DNA of 64,000 nt from Centrapalus pauciflorus (taxonomy: Eukaryota > Streptophyta > Magnoliopsida > Asterales > Asteraceae), in NCBI GenBank assembly GCA_020465985.1, contig JAANYP010000825.1:269501-333500 (forward strand). The letters run 5' to 3'. A program made the translations under genes and the position numbers. Below the pieces are notes generated by a model, which saw nothing but the letters and a program-made list of their open reading frames with translations, did not search any database and was not told the origin of the DNA. This document shows positions 1 to 11,483 of this stretch, piece after piece; positions within the stretch are counted from its first letter, which is position 1, and the number at the start of each line of letters is the position of its first letter.

Positions 1-1576
1 TATCTCTAATACACAATCTCTATAGATACGGCTCACTAATACAGTACTACCATCAACACGCTCAACAATAACAGGCACAGATAACTCAGATGAAGACATA
101 ACAAAATAATCACAGAAGGAGGCAGATACATAAGAACGATCAGATCCCGAATCAAATAAAATAAAGGCACGTAGTCCGTTAAGGATGAACGTACCAGATA
201 CAACATCAGGCGACTCACGCGCCTCCTCAGCAGTAGCCTGGAAGACCCTGCCACGAGCCCTCGGTGCTCCTCCTCCTCGAGGCGCTGTAGATGATCCAGA
301 CGGCCCAGCTCCACTCGAACTCGACCCCGGAAACCCCGCACTCGGGTTCGGACAATCCCGAGACATATGACCCGGCTTCCCGCACCGGAAGCAAAGAGAC
401 TCTTGGGAAGTACATGCAACAGCAGTATGACCAAACTGGCCACATCGGAAACATCGAAGATGCTCGGGGGCGCACGTCCCAGCATGGCGATGATGACATC
501 GCTGGCAATCTCTCTCGACATCGGCTGAACTCCCAACCCTACTCCCCGAATCCCTGGAACCTCTACCACCACTACTCTGACCCTGACTCTGTGACTGCCT
601 CTGACTCTGTCCCTGCTGCCTCTGTCCCCTGCTGTCTCTGACCACCCCGACCCTGTCCCTGACTCTGACCAACCCCCAACTGCCTATCATCCCGTCTCTG
701 ATCTCGCTGAGCCCCTGAACTCTGTCCCTGCTGCTCAGAATAACCGCCCTGACGGCTCTCCCGGTAAAATCTCGATGACCCCGAACTCTGCCCCTGTCCC
801 GATGCCTCCACACGCTGTCTCTGGGGAGCCGGCTGCTCCCGCTGTCTCTCAATCTCTCTCTCCCTACGCCTGGCGTACTCCATCGCTGACGAGAAAGTGG
901 GGTCACGCAACATCCCCACAAACTCTCGGATATCCGGCCTCAAACCTTCGATAAACATATTGACCTTTCGGTCCTCTGTGGCTACCTGATGCGGCGCGAA
1001 CTGGGCTCTGTCATTAAAAATATCGATATACTCCTGAACCGATCTGGATCCCTGCTGCAAATGAATAAACTCTCGCTCCAACTCTCTCCTCGTGTCCAGC
1101 GGACAATACTGCAGCTCGAACTCTGTACGAAACTCCTCCCACGACATCAAGTAGGCCTCGTCAACTCCCTGAGCACTAACAACCGAACTCCACCATCTCA
1201 ATGCTCCTCCCTTCAGAAGGTAGGAGGCATAACTCACTCTATCTGCTCTATCAACATGGGCTATACGGAACGCAGCCTCGACCTCTCTCAACCAATCCAG
1301 TGCCTTCGAGGCACCAACTCCACCAAAGAACTCAGAAGGGCGACCCGTCATGAAGTCCTTAAAGGACCCTCGCGATGGCTGGCTAGAAGAAGAAGCACCA
1401 GCTCCAGAACTCTGGCCTCCCTCGGGCGGAGGCACCGCACCTCGACCCCTACCCATACTCTGACCCGGAAAACGCTCATCTAATATCTGACCTATCACAG
1501 AATACAAGTCAGATCTACGCACAGGCTCATCATCCCTATGGTCATCCCCCTGAGGCCCGCTGCCCTGACGGTCCAT
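1..1576 (-). pseudogene. gag-protease of Ty3/gypsy element, frameshifted and partial
   Basis: Gag capsid and protease of the retroelement at 1-1940. The likely start is the ATG at 1576 (MDRQGSG), since the few upstream codons look like leader. Capsid-type sequence with WLREVEAAFR, LRWW and QYCPLDTRRE runs to about 800, followed by a Gln/Arg/Ser-rich linker. The frame closes at a TAG at 572-574. In the neighbouring frame the linker continues without interruption into a histidine/cysteine segment, two CCHC knuckles (CFRCGQFGHTAVAC, about 440-405, and CFRCGKPGHMSRDC, about 395-355) and the protease motif LFDSGSDRSY near 165. The frame change maps to the CCCC run at 626-629, where one extra base is the simplest cause. 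RT, RNase H and integrase would lie left of position 1. Not translatable as a complete polyprotein in this copy. Confidence 0.88.
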
Positions 1577-1730
1577 AACAACCTGCACAATAAGATAATA
1601 ACACAAATTAACTCTACAAGACTCTACACACTACTCGTTCATCACCTATTACTCTACTTCGGATTACAATCCAAGGATCTAGACTCTATGGTTTAAGCTT
1701 AAGCATCCACTAGATACTTAATCTCTTAAA

Positions 1731-1748
1731 CCTAGTCTCTGATACCAA
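1731..1748 (-). other. Primer-binding site, initiator tRNA-Met type
   Basis: On the minus strand the LTR end GTGTTACA is followed after a few bases by TTGGTATCAGAGACTAGG, which resembles the complement of the 3' end of plant initiator tRNA-Met (TGGTATCAGAGC...). It fixes the orientation of the element and the inner LTR edge at 1752. Confidence 0.88.
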
Positions 1749-1751
1749 GCT

Positions 1752-1940
1752 TGTAACACCCTCGAACTAATCAACAATGCCACATAATTACCACGTCAGC
1801 AACGATATAATATAATAATCCCTACGTTATTCCCAAGATACATACACGAGAACCCGATAATTTTAAACTTTAATTATACAGTAATAGTCACGGAAATCTC
1901 TGAATTAACACAACCTATCCGAAGTATATAAACAGTCCAC
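1752..1940 (-). repeat. Truncated 5' LTR (189 bp)
   Basis: Starts TGTAACACCC and is identical over its whole length to 4242-4430, the matching end of the solo LTR. It stops at AACAGTCCAC (1940), after which the sequence diverges completely. A full LTR of this family is 1725 bp, so about 1.5 kb of the outer LTR has been lost, probably by deletion; the cause is inference. Confidence 0.88.
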
Positions 1941-3277
1941 TGTTCTTGCTTCATTTAATCCCTCGGCCTTCAATTTGACATAAAAAATGAGATCACAGAC
2001 AATTTTATGTTCAACAAAGCTAACAAACGCTATCAGAAGGGAACCTGTAAGAAAGACCTCATTCTCATCTCAGTTTCATTAGCATTTTTGAACAGAAATG
2101 GATGCCCATCATCAACAAGCAACTCGATATCCTTCCTTGGAAGCCACCTAAATCGAAAAAAAGGTTAATTACGAAAAAATGTAACATATCGACAACTTTT
2201 TCCTAATTTGGGTAACATATTAATTTTTTTTCAGTTAAGAGATTATATTAACAAAAACACAGCAACCTAGGTGATATTACTTGAATAAAAGATAAATTGT
2301 ACTGAAATAATGGTTTTTTGTCTGAACTTTTCGACATACCATTGACCAGGAAAACAGGGGACACTTTTTTAAAAATTATTGGTTATCTGATCATTGATTT
2401 GATGTTAATTGGTGTGTTTTCATTAGTATCATCACTTAATTGAAAAATAATAATAATACGTTAACCAAATTAGAAAAACTGCAACAATATGTTACCTTTT
2501 TTTCATAATTAACCCAATAAAAATAATATGAAACTGTTCGTAGAAAGAAAATCCTCACTCATTTCATGAAAGTGTTTGATGTTCTTTTTGTTGATAACAA
2601 TATGGTTCTCAATTGAACTTTTTGCAATTTGCATTAGAGCAGATGAAGTAGAAATTTAGGGCTATAACTCTAATTCGAATGGTATAATATGATGTCACAG
2701 ACTAAGATATTTCAATAATGGAGAGAAATTCGATCGCAAACCTTAATACATCAGGTTTGTCACGAGCGAAGGCCAAACACGAATTCGCAGCAGCCACGAA
2801 TTCCATTGATAAATTCTCATTCGCCACGAACGCATCCTCGATATTACTGTTGCTGTTATAGTAACCGGCGACGGATAGAGATTCAAGTAGACGGGACCAC
2901 TCCGGCCATGGATGAGACAGTCCAGCATGGTAGTCACCGGCGGGAATATGCTTGTTCTCTTGCAATGCACTATTAGTCGCTCTGGAGTAAAAATTTTGAC
3001 AGAATTTGATCCGAATAGCTGAGGTTGAGCGGGAGAGACGGAAGAGATGGTTGTTGGTGGCGGCGGATTGGATAGGGAGTGGTATGGTAAGGGTATGACG
3101 GCGAGCTAAGCGGAGGAGAACGCACGAGCGGTGATGAAGGAGAGGTAACGGATTGGTTACGCGAGAGAGTAATCTTAAAGAAGCTCCAACCATTTGCTCG
3201 GAGATTATTAACAGCCGGCGACGACCGTCGGTGGAAATGATCGCCGGAGGAGTGGAAGTCGTTGTTAAACCTAACAC
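1941..3277 (-). CDS. OZ/VAR3-like RanBP2-type zinc-finger organelle protein, 5' exons only
   Basis: Two exons can be joined in frame on the minus strand. Exon 1 runs from an ATG at 3277 (or 3193, which opens directly on an Arg/Ser/Leu-rich presequence typical of mitochondrial import) to a donor AAG|GTTTGC, last exon base 2742. Exon 2 is only 103 bp, 2147-2045, between TAG|GTGGCT and CAG|GTTCCC. The phase matches exactly (AG + G = Arg), giving ...RDKPDVLR-WLPRKDIELLVDDGH.... The order HPWPEW, then FARD-like, then a DIE..V..G.P segment and an RxR motif recalls the plant OZ/VAR3 family, which serves organelle RNA editing and splicing; this is judged by eye. The RanBP2 zinc fingers that should follow are not seen: intron 2 reaches retroelement sequence at 1940. 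The gene is either truncated or continues left of the window. Confidence 0.55.
2045..2147 (-). CDS. Exon 2 of the OZ/VAR3-like gene (34 codons)
   Basis: Short exon bounded by AG and GT, with coding-like sequence (WLPRKDIELLVDDG...FLFKNANE...MRMRSFLQ). It joins exon 1 in phase, which supports both splice sites. Confidence 0.6.
2162..2515. mobile_element. MITE family M, copy 1 (in intron 1)
   Basis: Ends GGTTAATTACGAAAAAATG and the inverse TTTTTTTCATAATTAACCC. About 350 bp, AT-rich, no ORF. Internal phrases such as TATTAA.AAAA.ACA and TTGACCAGGAAA are shared with the copies at 6614-6951 and 56433-56762. It sits wholly in intron 1 of the OZ/VAR3-like gene. Superfamily is not clear from the ends. 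Confidence 0.75.
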
Positions 3278-3430
3278 AGGGGATGCAATTCAGGAAATGA
3301 AAGTGGAAACAGAGGAAAACCCGATTCTTTACTACATTTTGTTGGCCCAGCCCAATCTAAAGGTATAGACTCTTAAAACTTTTGGGCCGAATTTGGTAAT
3401 AGCCCCAAACTACTATATATAATTGGTTTC
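3278..3430. other. 5' flank of the OZ/VAR3-like gene
   Basis: About 150 bp between the start codon and the TIR element. No clear TATA box or other element was recognised. The promoter may therefore include or be split by the inserted DNA element. Confidence 0.4.
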
Positions 3431-4241
3431 TGAGTAAATTACATAATCTTGTTTAAAATTATGAAAACAGTCTTTCAACTTGTAAAACTATAGTGGTAGT
3501 CCCTCAAACTACTCTTTACTTACAAAAAATGGCCTTCTAATTCTAAACTTTTTAAAAACGATGATTTTACCCTTTTTATCAATTATAAATTTGGTTGTGT
3601 CACTTTTTTTTTTTCAAATTTGAAATATTAATTTAATAAATTATGCTTTGATTAATTATTAAATATATTATTATTATTATTAATTATACTTATTTCTTTT
3701 TAAATAAAATTTATATTTACTTATTAAAAATTATTTCTATACTTAATTTGTTTAATTTATGCCTTTTTAGGTACTCAATTTATTTATTAAAAATTTATTA
3801 ATTTATATTTCATTAGTTAAACTATTTAGATTTTTCTTCTAACTATTTCATTAGGTTAATAAATTTTGATTTTATTATGATTATAAAATAGGTATATAAA
3901 TTTAAGTTTTTGTTTGTTTTAATTTAAATATTTTTTTTGTCTAACTCAGTATGATTTAAATTTACAAATTTATCATATTTGATTTAAATAATTTTGTTAA
4001 GCTAATATGTTTTGATTTAAATTTATTATTTTATCTATTTTGATTTAAATATTTTGTTATGCCGATACAGTTTGATTTCAGTTTAGCATTTCATTCATTA
4101 TGATTTACAATTTTGCTACGTTAATACTTAAGTGAATATGAACAAAATATTTAATTGAAATCGTATAAATTGTATTAAGGTCCATCATTGTAAATCAAAA
4201 CGATTAAAATACTAGATTTAAATCAAATCGTATTGGCATAA

Positions 4242-5966
4242 TGTAACACCCTCGAACTAATCAACAATGCCACATAATTACCACGTCAGCAACGATATAA
4301 TATAATAATCCCTACGTTATTCCCAAGATACATACACGAGAACCCGATAATTTTAAACTTTAATTATACAGTAATAGTCACGGAAATCTCTGAATTAACA
4401 CAACCTATCCGAAGTATATAAACAGTCCACAAAATATAACTACCTCCACAAAAGGTAGCTAACTCCTCGATCAAGGATAATGTAAACCTACTTTGGTGCA
4501 GCAGGCCTACTAGCAGTCCGGTCACCTGGGATGCACACAACACAAACACACGGGTCAGCTAAAGCTGGTGAGAATGCAAGGGTTAGCGTACGATTATAAA
4601 GCTCAATAAATAAATAACTCGATAACAAAACGTTCAGCGTTCTCTACTGAACAATAATATGAGATCCCACAAAGTAGCTCAATAGGTACTCAACTCGTGT
4701 GGATGAATCCACGTACCCAAATCCCTAGACCGCACAAAGCAGTCGTCAGGACTCAAAAAGGGAATTGGGAGCGACCCAACCCCTGCCCCGCCGTACGGTT
4801 TAGTATCTCGATAGCTCGTGTGTCTCAAATCTCATATAATAAAACTCAGTTCACAATAAACACAATATACATGCATGACAGTATCTCAGTAATAAAACTC
4901 GTAAGAAACTCATAATAATCTCATAAAGAAAGCTCAGTAAAAGGTCATGCAAGTGTAAATAAATAATCGTACAATTATCTTAGAAAAGCATGCAAACTCA
5001 CCTGACCCTGAAATCTCTTTCCTTAAGTCTCGGTTCCCTGCCCGTATCCCGACCCTATTAACTCGAGACCCTAGAAACACAAAGGAACAACCCAATATCA
5101 CTAATTCATCCCTAAATAAACGCTTAAAATATGCTTATTTTCTGAATTCTGACGCGGCCGTGTAAGATTTCTTACGCGGTGGCGTAGCAGTCTCCTTACG
5201 CGGTGGTGTAGAATTTTTACAAGATGGTGTGACTGCAACCCACGCGGCCGCGTAGCAAAACCCACGCGGGCGCGTAGCAAAACCCCACGCGGCCGCGTAA
5301 CAAAACCCACGCGGGCGCGTAGCAATAACCCACGCGGGCGCGTAGCAAAACCCACGCGGGCGCGTAGCTCCATCTTTACACCACCCTGTAGCCTTTTACA
5401 CGGGCTTGTAAACAAATACCTATGCTGCCGCGTAGCAAACCCTACGCGGCCGCGTAAGCTGACTGTCAGCCATGAATGTTCTGTTTTTTGACAGCAACGA
5501 TTTCACACCTCAAAACCCGATTTTTGCTCGATTTTAGCTCACGAATTTGACCAAAAACTCAATAAAACACATATATAAACTTACTTTAATCACTTGATAA
5601 CAACTAACACATAAATCCCACAAATTTGGAGCTTAATACTCACTTTGAGCTTTGGTAGCAAACTTGAAGAAGAAGGAGATGAATATGATGATCAAGAGCT
5701 CAAATCACAGCTGTAGCTTCAATCCTTTGCTGCTGGAATTCAATTTCACACACACAAACACACTTTTAGCTCTGATTTTGGAAGTGAAGAATGAAAGCAA
5801 GCATCCAAAGAGGTGGCACATATATACGTTTTAGACTAAACCCGGTCCGGTACCCAAAATCCGATCCCGATACCCCAAAATACAAATTTATATTCCCGGG
5901 TCCCAATTTAAATAATTAATCCAATGACATAATTCCACGTACCTATCTCAAAACCGGGATGTTACA
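4242..5966 (-). mobile_element. Solo LTR of Ty3/gypsy element (1725 bp)
   Basis: Runs from TGTAACACCC to GGGATGTTACA, flanked by a perfect 5-bp TSD CATAA (4237-4241 and 5967-5971). No internal region or second LTR is present, so it results from LTR-LTR recombination. Its first 189 bp equal 1752-1940. It carries a GC-rich minisatellite (5150-5460). Orientation is taken from the same family at 1-1940. Confidence 0.93.
5150..5460. repeat. CpG-rich minisatellite inside the solo LTR
   Basis: About ten to thirteen degenerate copies of a roughly 20-bp unit, best written as ACGCGGGCGCGTAGCAAAACC. It stands out from the surrounding AT-rich DNA. The open frame across it (repeated RARVGFATRPRG) is a by-product of the repeat. 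Confidence 0.85.
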
Positions 5967-6613
5967 CATAACGAAATATTTAAATTAAAACAAATAAAAT
6001 GCTAAATTTAAATCAAAATGTATTAACATAACAAAATATATAAATCAAAAGTAATAAAATATTAAATTAAACGAATAAAAACCTAAATTTATATATTTTT
6101 CATAAAAATCATAATTAAATCAAAATATATTAAGGTAATGAAACAGTTAATTGAAAAGTTAAAAATAAAAATATACAAATATGTTAACAAAAGAAATATA
6201 AAATACATAGATCTATAATAAATAAAATGAATACATAAAAGATGTGTAAATTAATTAAATTAAGTATATAAATAAAAATAATTTGAAATAAATAAATATA
6301 TTTTAATTTAAAATAATAGTAATAATAATATATTTAATAAATAAAGAAATCATAATTAAAAATTAATATTTAAAATTAAAAACCAAAAATAAATGTTTAA
6401 AAAAAGGACCAAACTTGAAATTAATAAAATAGTGGAGGAACCAAACTTGTAATTGAGAAAAAGAATAAATCGTCATTTTTAAAAAGTTTAGAAACAGAAT
6501 GACCTTCTGCAAGTAAAAAGTGATTTGAACGACTACCTTTGTAACTTTGGAAGTTAAGGGACGGTTTTTATAATTTTGAAAAACCACAGAGATCAAATCT
6601 GTAATTTACTATT

Positions 6614-6951
6614 GGTTTAATTACGAAAAATGTAATATATTATATTATAATTTTTTCTAATTGGGGTAATATACTAAAAACACATAAACCTGGGTAATAT
6701 TACCGTAATAAAATGTAAATTGTGCTGAAATAGAAGTTTTTTTAACTTGTCATTAGAACTTTGCAATATGTCATTTGACCAGGAAACTTGTCGTGAAACC
6801 AATTAAAGATTAACGGTTACCTACTCAGATAACATGTTACCTTGACTGGTATGTTTTCAATAGTATAATATCCTAATTGAATTTTTTTTAAATGTTACCT
6901 AAATCTAAATAAAATATATGACAATATTTTACTTTTTTTCGTAATCAACCC
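6614..6951. mobile_element. MITE family M, copy 2
   Basis: Begins GGTTTAATTACGAAAAATG and ends TTTTTTTCGTAATCAACCC. Shares internal phrases (GGAAACTTG, GGTTACCTACTCAGA, TGGTATGTTTTCA) with copies 1 and 3. It abuts the right end of the long-TIR element. Confidence 0.75.
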
Positions 6952-6982
6952 TATATAATTTGATAATTGACACACATGTCTG

Positions 6983-8324
<1,342 letters not shown>

Positions 8325-9849
8325 AAAGATCCTAGCCTAAACCCTAAACCCTGGGACTTAAACCCTTAACCTTAAAACCCTAAAACCTAGGACCTAATCC
8401 CTTAACCCAAAAACCTATAACCAAAACCCTAAAACCTAAAACCAAAACAATAAACACAAAATCCTTAACCCTAAACCCTAAATCCTAAAACCTAACTCTA
8501 AACCCTAAACCCAAAAACCTACACCCTAACTCCTAAAACCTTAACCTTAAACCCTAAACCCAAAAACCTACACCTAAAACCCAAAAAACCTACACCCTAA
8601 AGCCTAAAGCCTAAACCCAAAAACCTACACCCTAAACCCTAAACCTTAAGCCCTAAAACCTAAACCATTAAACCTGAAACTTAAGCCCTAAACCCTAAAA
8701 TCTAAACAGTAAAACTAAATCCTAAACCCTGAAACCTAAACTTTGAAACCCTAGACCCTAAGACCCTAATACCTAAACCATATAACCTAAACCGTAAAAC
8801 CTAAACCCTAAAACGTACACCCTAAACCCTAAAGCCTAAGGCCTAAAACCTTAACCCAAAACACTAAAACCCACACCTTAAACCATAAAACATAAACTAT
8901 AAACCCAAAAACGTAAACCCAAAAACCCAAACCCAAAACCCGGAAGCCGTAAACCCAAAACCCAAGCAAAACCCTAAACCCAAAAACCTACACCCTAAAC
9001 CCTTAAACCCTAAAATCTACACTGTAAACCCTAAACCCTTGCTCTAAAACCTAAACCATAAAACCTAAAACATAAGCCCTAAACCCTAAAATCTATCAGT
9101 AAAACTGAAACACTAAATCCTAAACCCTAAAACCTAAACTCTGAAACCCATAACCCTAAAACCCAAATACCTAAACCATATAACCTTAACCCTGAAACTT
9201 AAACCGTAAAACCTAAACCCTACAACATACACCCTAAAGCCTAAGGCCTAAAACCTTAACCTTAAACCCTAAAAACCACACCCTAAAACTTAAACCTTAA
9301 AACGTAAACTATAAACCCTAAAACCTAAACCCCAAAACCAGAAACCGTAAACCCAAAACCCAAGCAAAACCCTAAAACCTACACCTAAAACCCAAAAACC
9401 TACACCTTAAAGCCTAAACCCTATAACGTTAACCTGAAACCCTAAACCCAAAAACCTACACACTAAACCCTAAACCATATAAACTAAACCCTAAGGCCTA
9501 AAACCTAAACCTTAAGCCCTAAACCCTAAAATCTAAATAGTAAAACCTAAACACTAAATCCTAAACCCTAATACCTAAACCATATAACCTAAACCCTAAA
9601 AATTAAACCATAAAACCTAAACCCTAAAACGTACACCCAACACCCTAAAGCCTAAGGCCTAAAACCTTAACCCTAAACCCTACACACTAAAACCTAAACA
9701 TAAACTATAAACCCAAAAACCTAAACTCTAAACCCACACCAAATAAACCCTAAACCCAAAACCCAAGCAAAACCCTTAACCCCAAACCGTAAAACCTACA
9801 CCCTAAACCCTAAAACCTACACACTAAACCCTTAAACCTTGAACCCTAG
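8325..9849. repeat. Degenerate telomere-like array, block 1
   Basis: Runs of CCCTAAA, CCTAAAA, CCCAAAA and related 7-8-mers on the plus strand. This is the C-rich strand of the plant telomere motif, heavily mutated. Longer phrases recur in other blocks (for example ACTAAATCCTAAACCCTAAA), so the array grew by segmental duplication. Confidence 0.93.
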
Positions 9850-10621
9850 TGTTGGGTTTCCTATACCCTTGCTAGGTTAAATTAAAACTTTGCGGAAAAT
9901 TAAATAACCTAACTATGCAAGGATATAATACCTTAAGGATCTAACCAAACAAGCTAAGCAACTAATTATTAAAATAAAGAGATGAACAAGAAAAACTAAC
10001 CTTGAGAAAATTCACAATTTTCTCCACGAAGAACGATTTCACGAACAGCCTCTGAATCGAGCAACAAGCGTCTAAAGCAAGATCGCCTCTAGTTGTTCAC
10101 ACCCAATGAATAAAAGAAAAGATACTTATAACGTTTCTAAGCTCAGATCTCAGAGTCCCAAAAACTGGTATCCCTTGTGATCGTTAGAGAACTTAGAATT
10201 GAATGAGCGAGGAATGAAGCAGGCATGGGCTGCCAATTTATAGGTTTTAGAAACCTACAAATTTTTGATCCCAAATCCATGTGGGATGGATTGGTGGCCG
10301 GCCCCCCTATTAGGGTTTAGGGGGTGCCCTGTTGACTATCAACTAATTGCAGTTTAGCCCCTGTACTTCCTCAATTAATTCTATTAGCTTCCGGTTAATT
10401 TATTAACTATTAATAAATTAACAAACTAACCCATTAATCAAATATAATCAATTATTTAGTTTCTAATTAATTTATTAAACATAATAAATTGACAAACTAA
10501 TTAACATTATATATTTAAGTTAATCATCTTCTCTTTACAATTCATTGCATGCACCCAAAAAGGATCCAGCCTGATAACAATATGTTTACAAATAATTGTG
10601 ACTTGGACACTAATTCCAACA
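9850..10621 (-). repeat. Copia 3' LTR
   Basis: Begins TGTTGGGTTTCC and ends ACTAATTCCAACA. Pairs with 17107-17878. Contains ATTAGGGTTTAGGGGGTGCC (about 10309-10330), a telomere-like word in the opposite strand sense to the host array. Confidence 0.95.
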
Positions 10622-11483
10622 GTCTCCCACTTGGACAAGTTGGCAACTATTTGTCTAAACACATTCTATTACCAGCCTTCCTAGCTACTCGATACAGCTG
10701 CCGAACTCTGAATCATATCAGAGCTAATCCTTTAGATAAGGGATCAATTATTCCTTCGTTCTCTGATATCGTAAGAAACTAAGACATGGATTATAATCAA
10801 TCTTTGATTTCAAAATTATGTTTTAGATTTCCGATTAATATGACTATATGAGACTTATTAATTGAACACTTCAATTTTGTCTCGGTTGGGTCCGACACTC
10901 TAGAGTCAACGTTTAATCATCAGAGGGCCCATAGATATTGCTTTTCCATACAGGCAAAAGGAATGAATAAACTTCGCATACACAGCGCTAGCTAACTAAT
11001 AACATCATAACTAGATACATCCGTTATACTGGCAGTTACGCACAGCGTTTAAATGCACTAAGGTATGACAGACTAGAAAACCGCAACTTCAATGTATCTT
11101 CGTCTGAAGAATAGAGGATATTATCATCTTGGAAATACTTATGATTTGATCCATGAAGTATCTTTCCAAGTGCGAGTGCCCTATACTTAAATCTCCATTA
11201 AGTACCCATGAATGTTGCAGCAATCTCTATGTTATGTCAAACTCTTGACAGTCTACTAACATTCCATGACAGTATTTATTCAACACTAACTCCCGGTAGT
11301 ACGAACGACTGAGGTATTTGAATAAAATTAATTACTCTGGGAGTTGGTTCTAAAGATGCAAAAGGAAACACAACGATAAATTAATAGAAGATGGCAGCAC
11401 TTTGCAAATAAATAAATCTCCATTATTTAATCACCAAATCCATTACAATTTCAAATCATTGTTACAATGTTTCAAATTCAAAA
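10622..11483 (-). other. Copia 3' untranslated region
   Basis: Between RNase H and the 3' LTR. No ORF of note. Ends with the polypurine tract next to 10621. Confidence 0.6.

Larger units (their letters stand above)
1..1940 (-). mobile_element. Ty3/gypsy LTR retrotransposon, 5' end, Tekay-like
   Basis: Reading the minus strand from 1940 leftwards: a shortened 5' LTR (1752-1940), a primer-binding site (1731-1748), a gag frame starting at 1576, two zinc knuckles and an aspartic protease motif, then the window edge. Gag sequence and the PBS match plant Ty3/gypsy elements. The 189-bp LTR piece is identical to one end of the solo LTR at 4242-5966, so both belong to one recently active family. The outer part of this 5' LTR is missing; sequence right of 1940 is host DNA (OZ/VAR3-like gene). 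Clade assignment is inference from gag likeness. Confidence 0.88.
3431..6610. mobile_element. Long-TIR DNA element (MULE-like), split by a solo LTR
   Basis: The outer arms are inverted copies: left TGAGTAAATTACATAATC..., right (inverted) AGTAAATTACAGATTTGATC..., with about 150 bp of clear similarity and further AT-rich palindromic sequence inwards. The element is about 1.45 kb without the LTR inside it. Flanks ATTGGTTTC (3422-3430) and ATTGGTTTA (6611-6619) agree at 8 of 9 positions, which fits a MULE-type 9-bp TSD. No transposase is seen. It lies about 150 bp upstream of the OZ/VAR3-like start codon. Confidence 0.65.

Noticed and set aside
989..1483. 164-codon plus-strand frame
   Set aside because: Antisense shadow of the gag frame.
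5101..5415. Arg-rich repeat protein on the minus strand
   Set aside because: Lies inside the LTR minisatellite; the repeat in protein mirrors the DNA unit.
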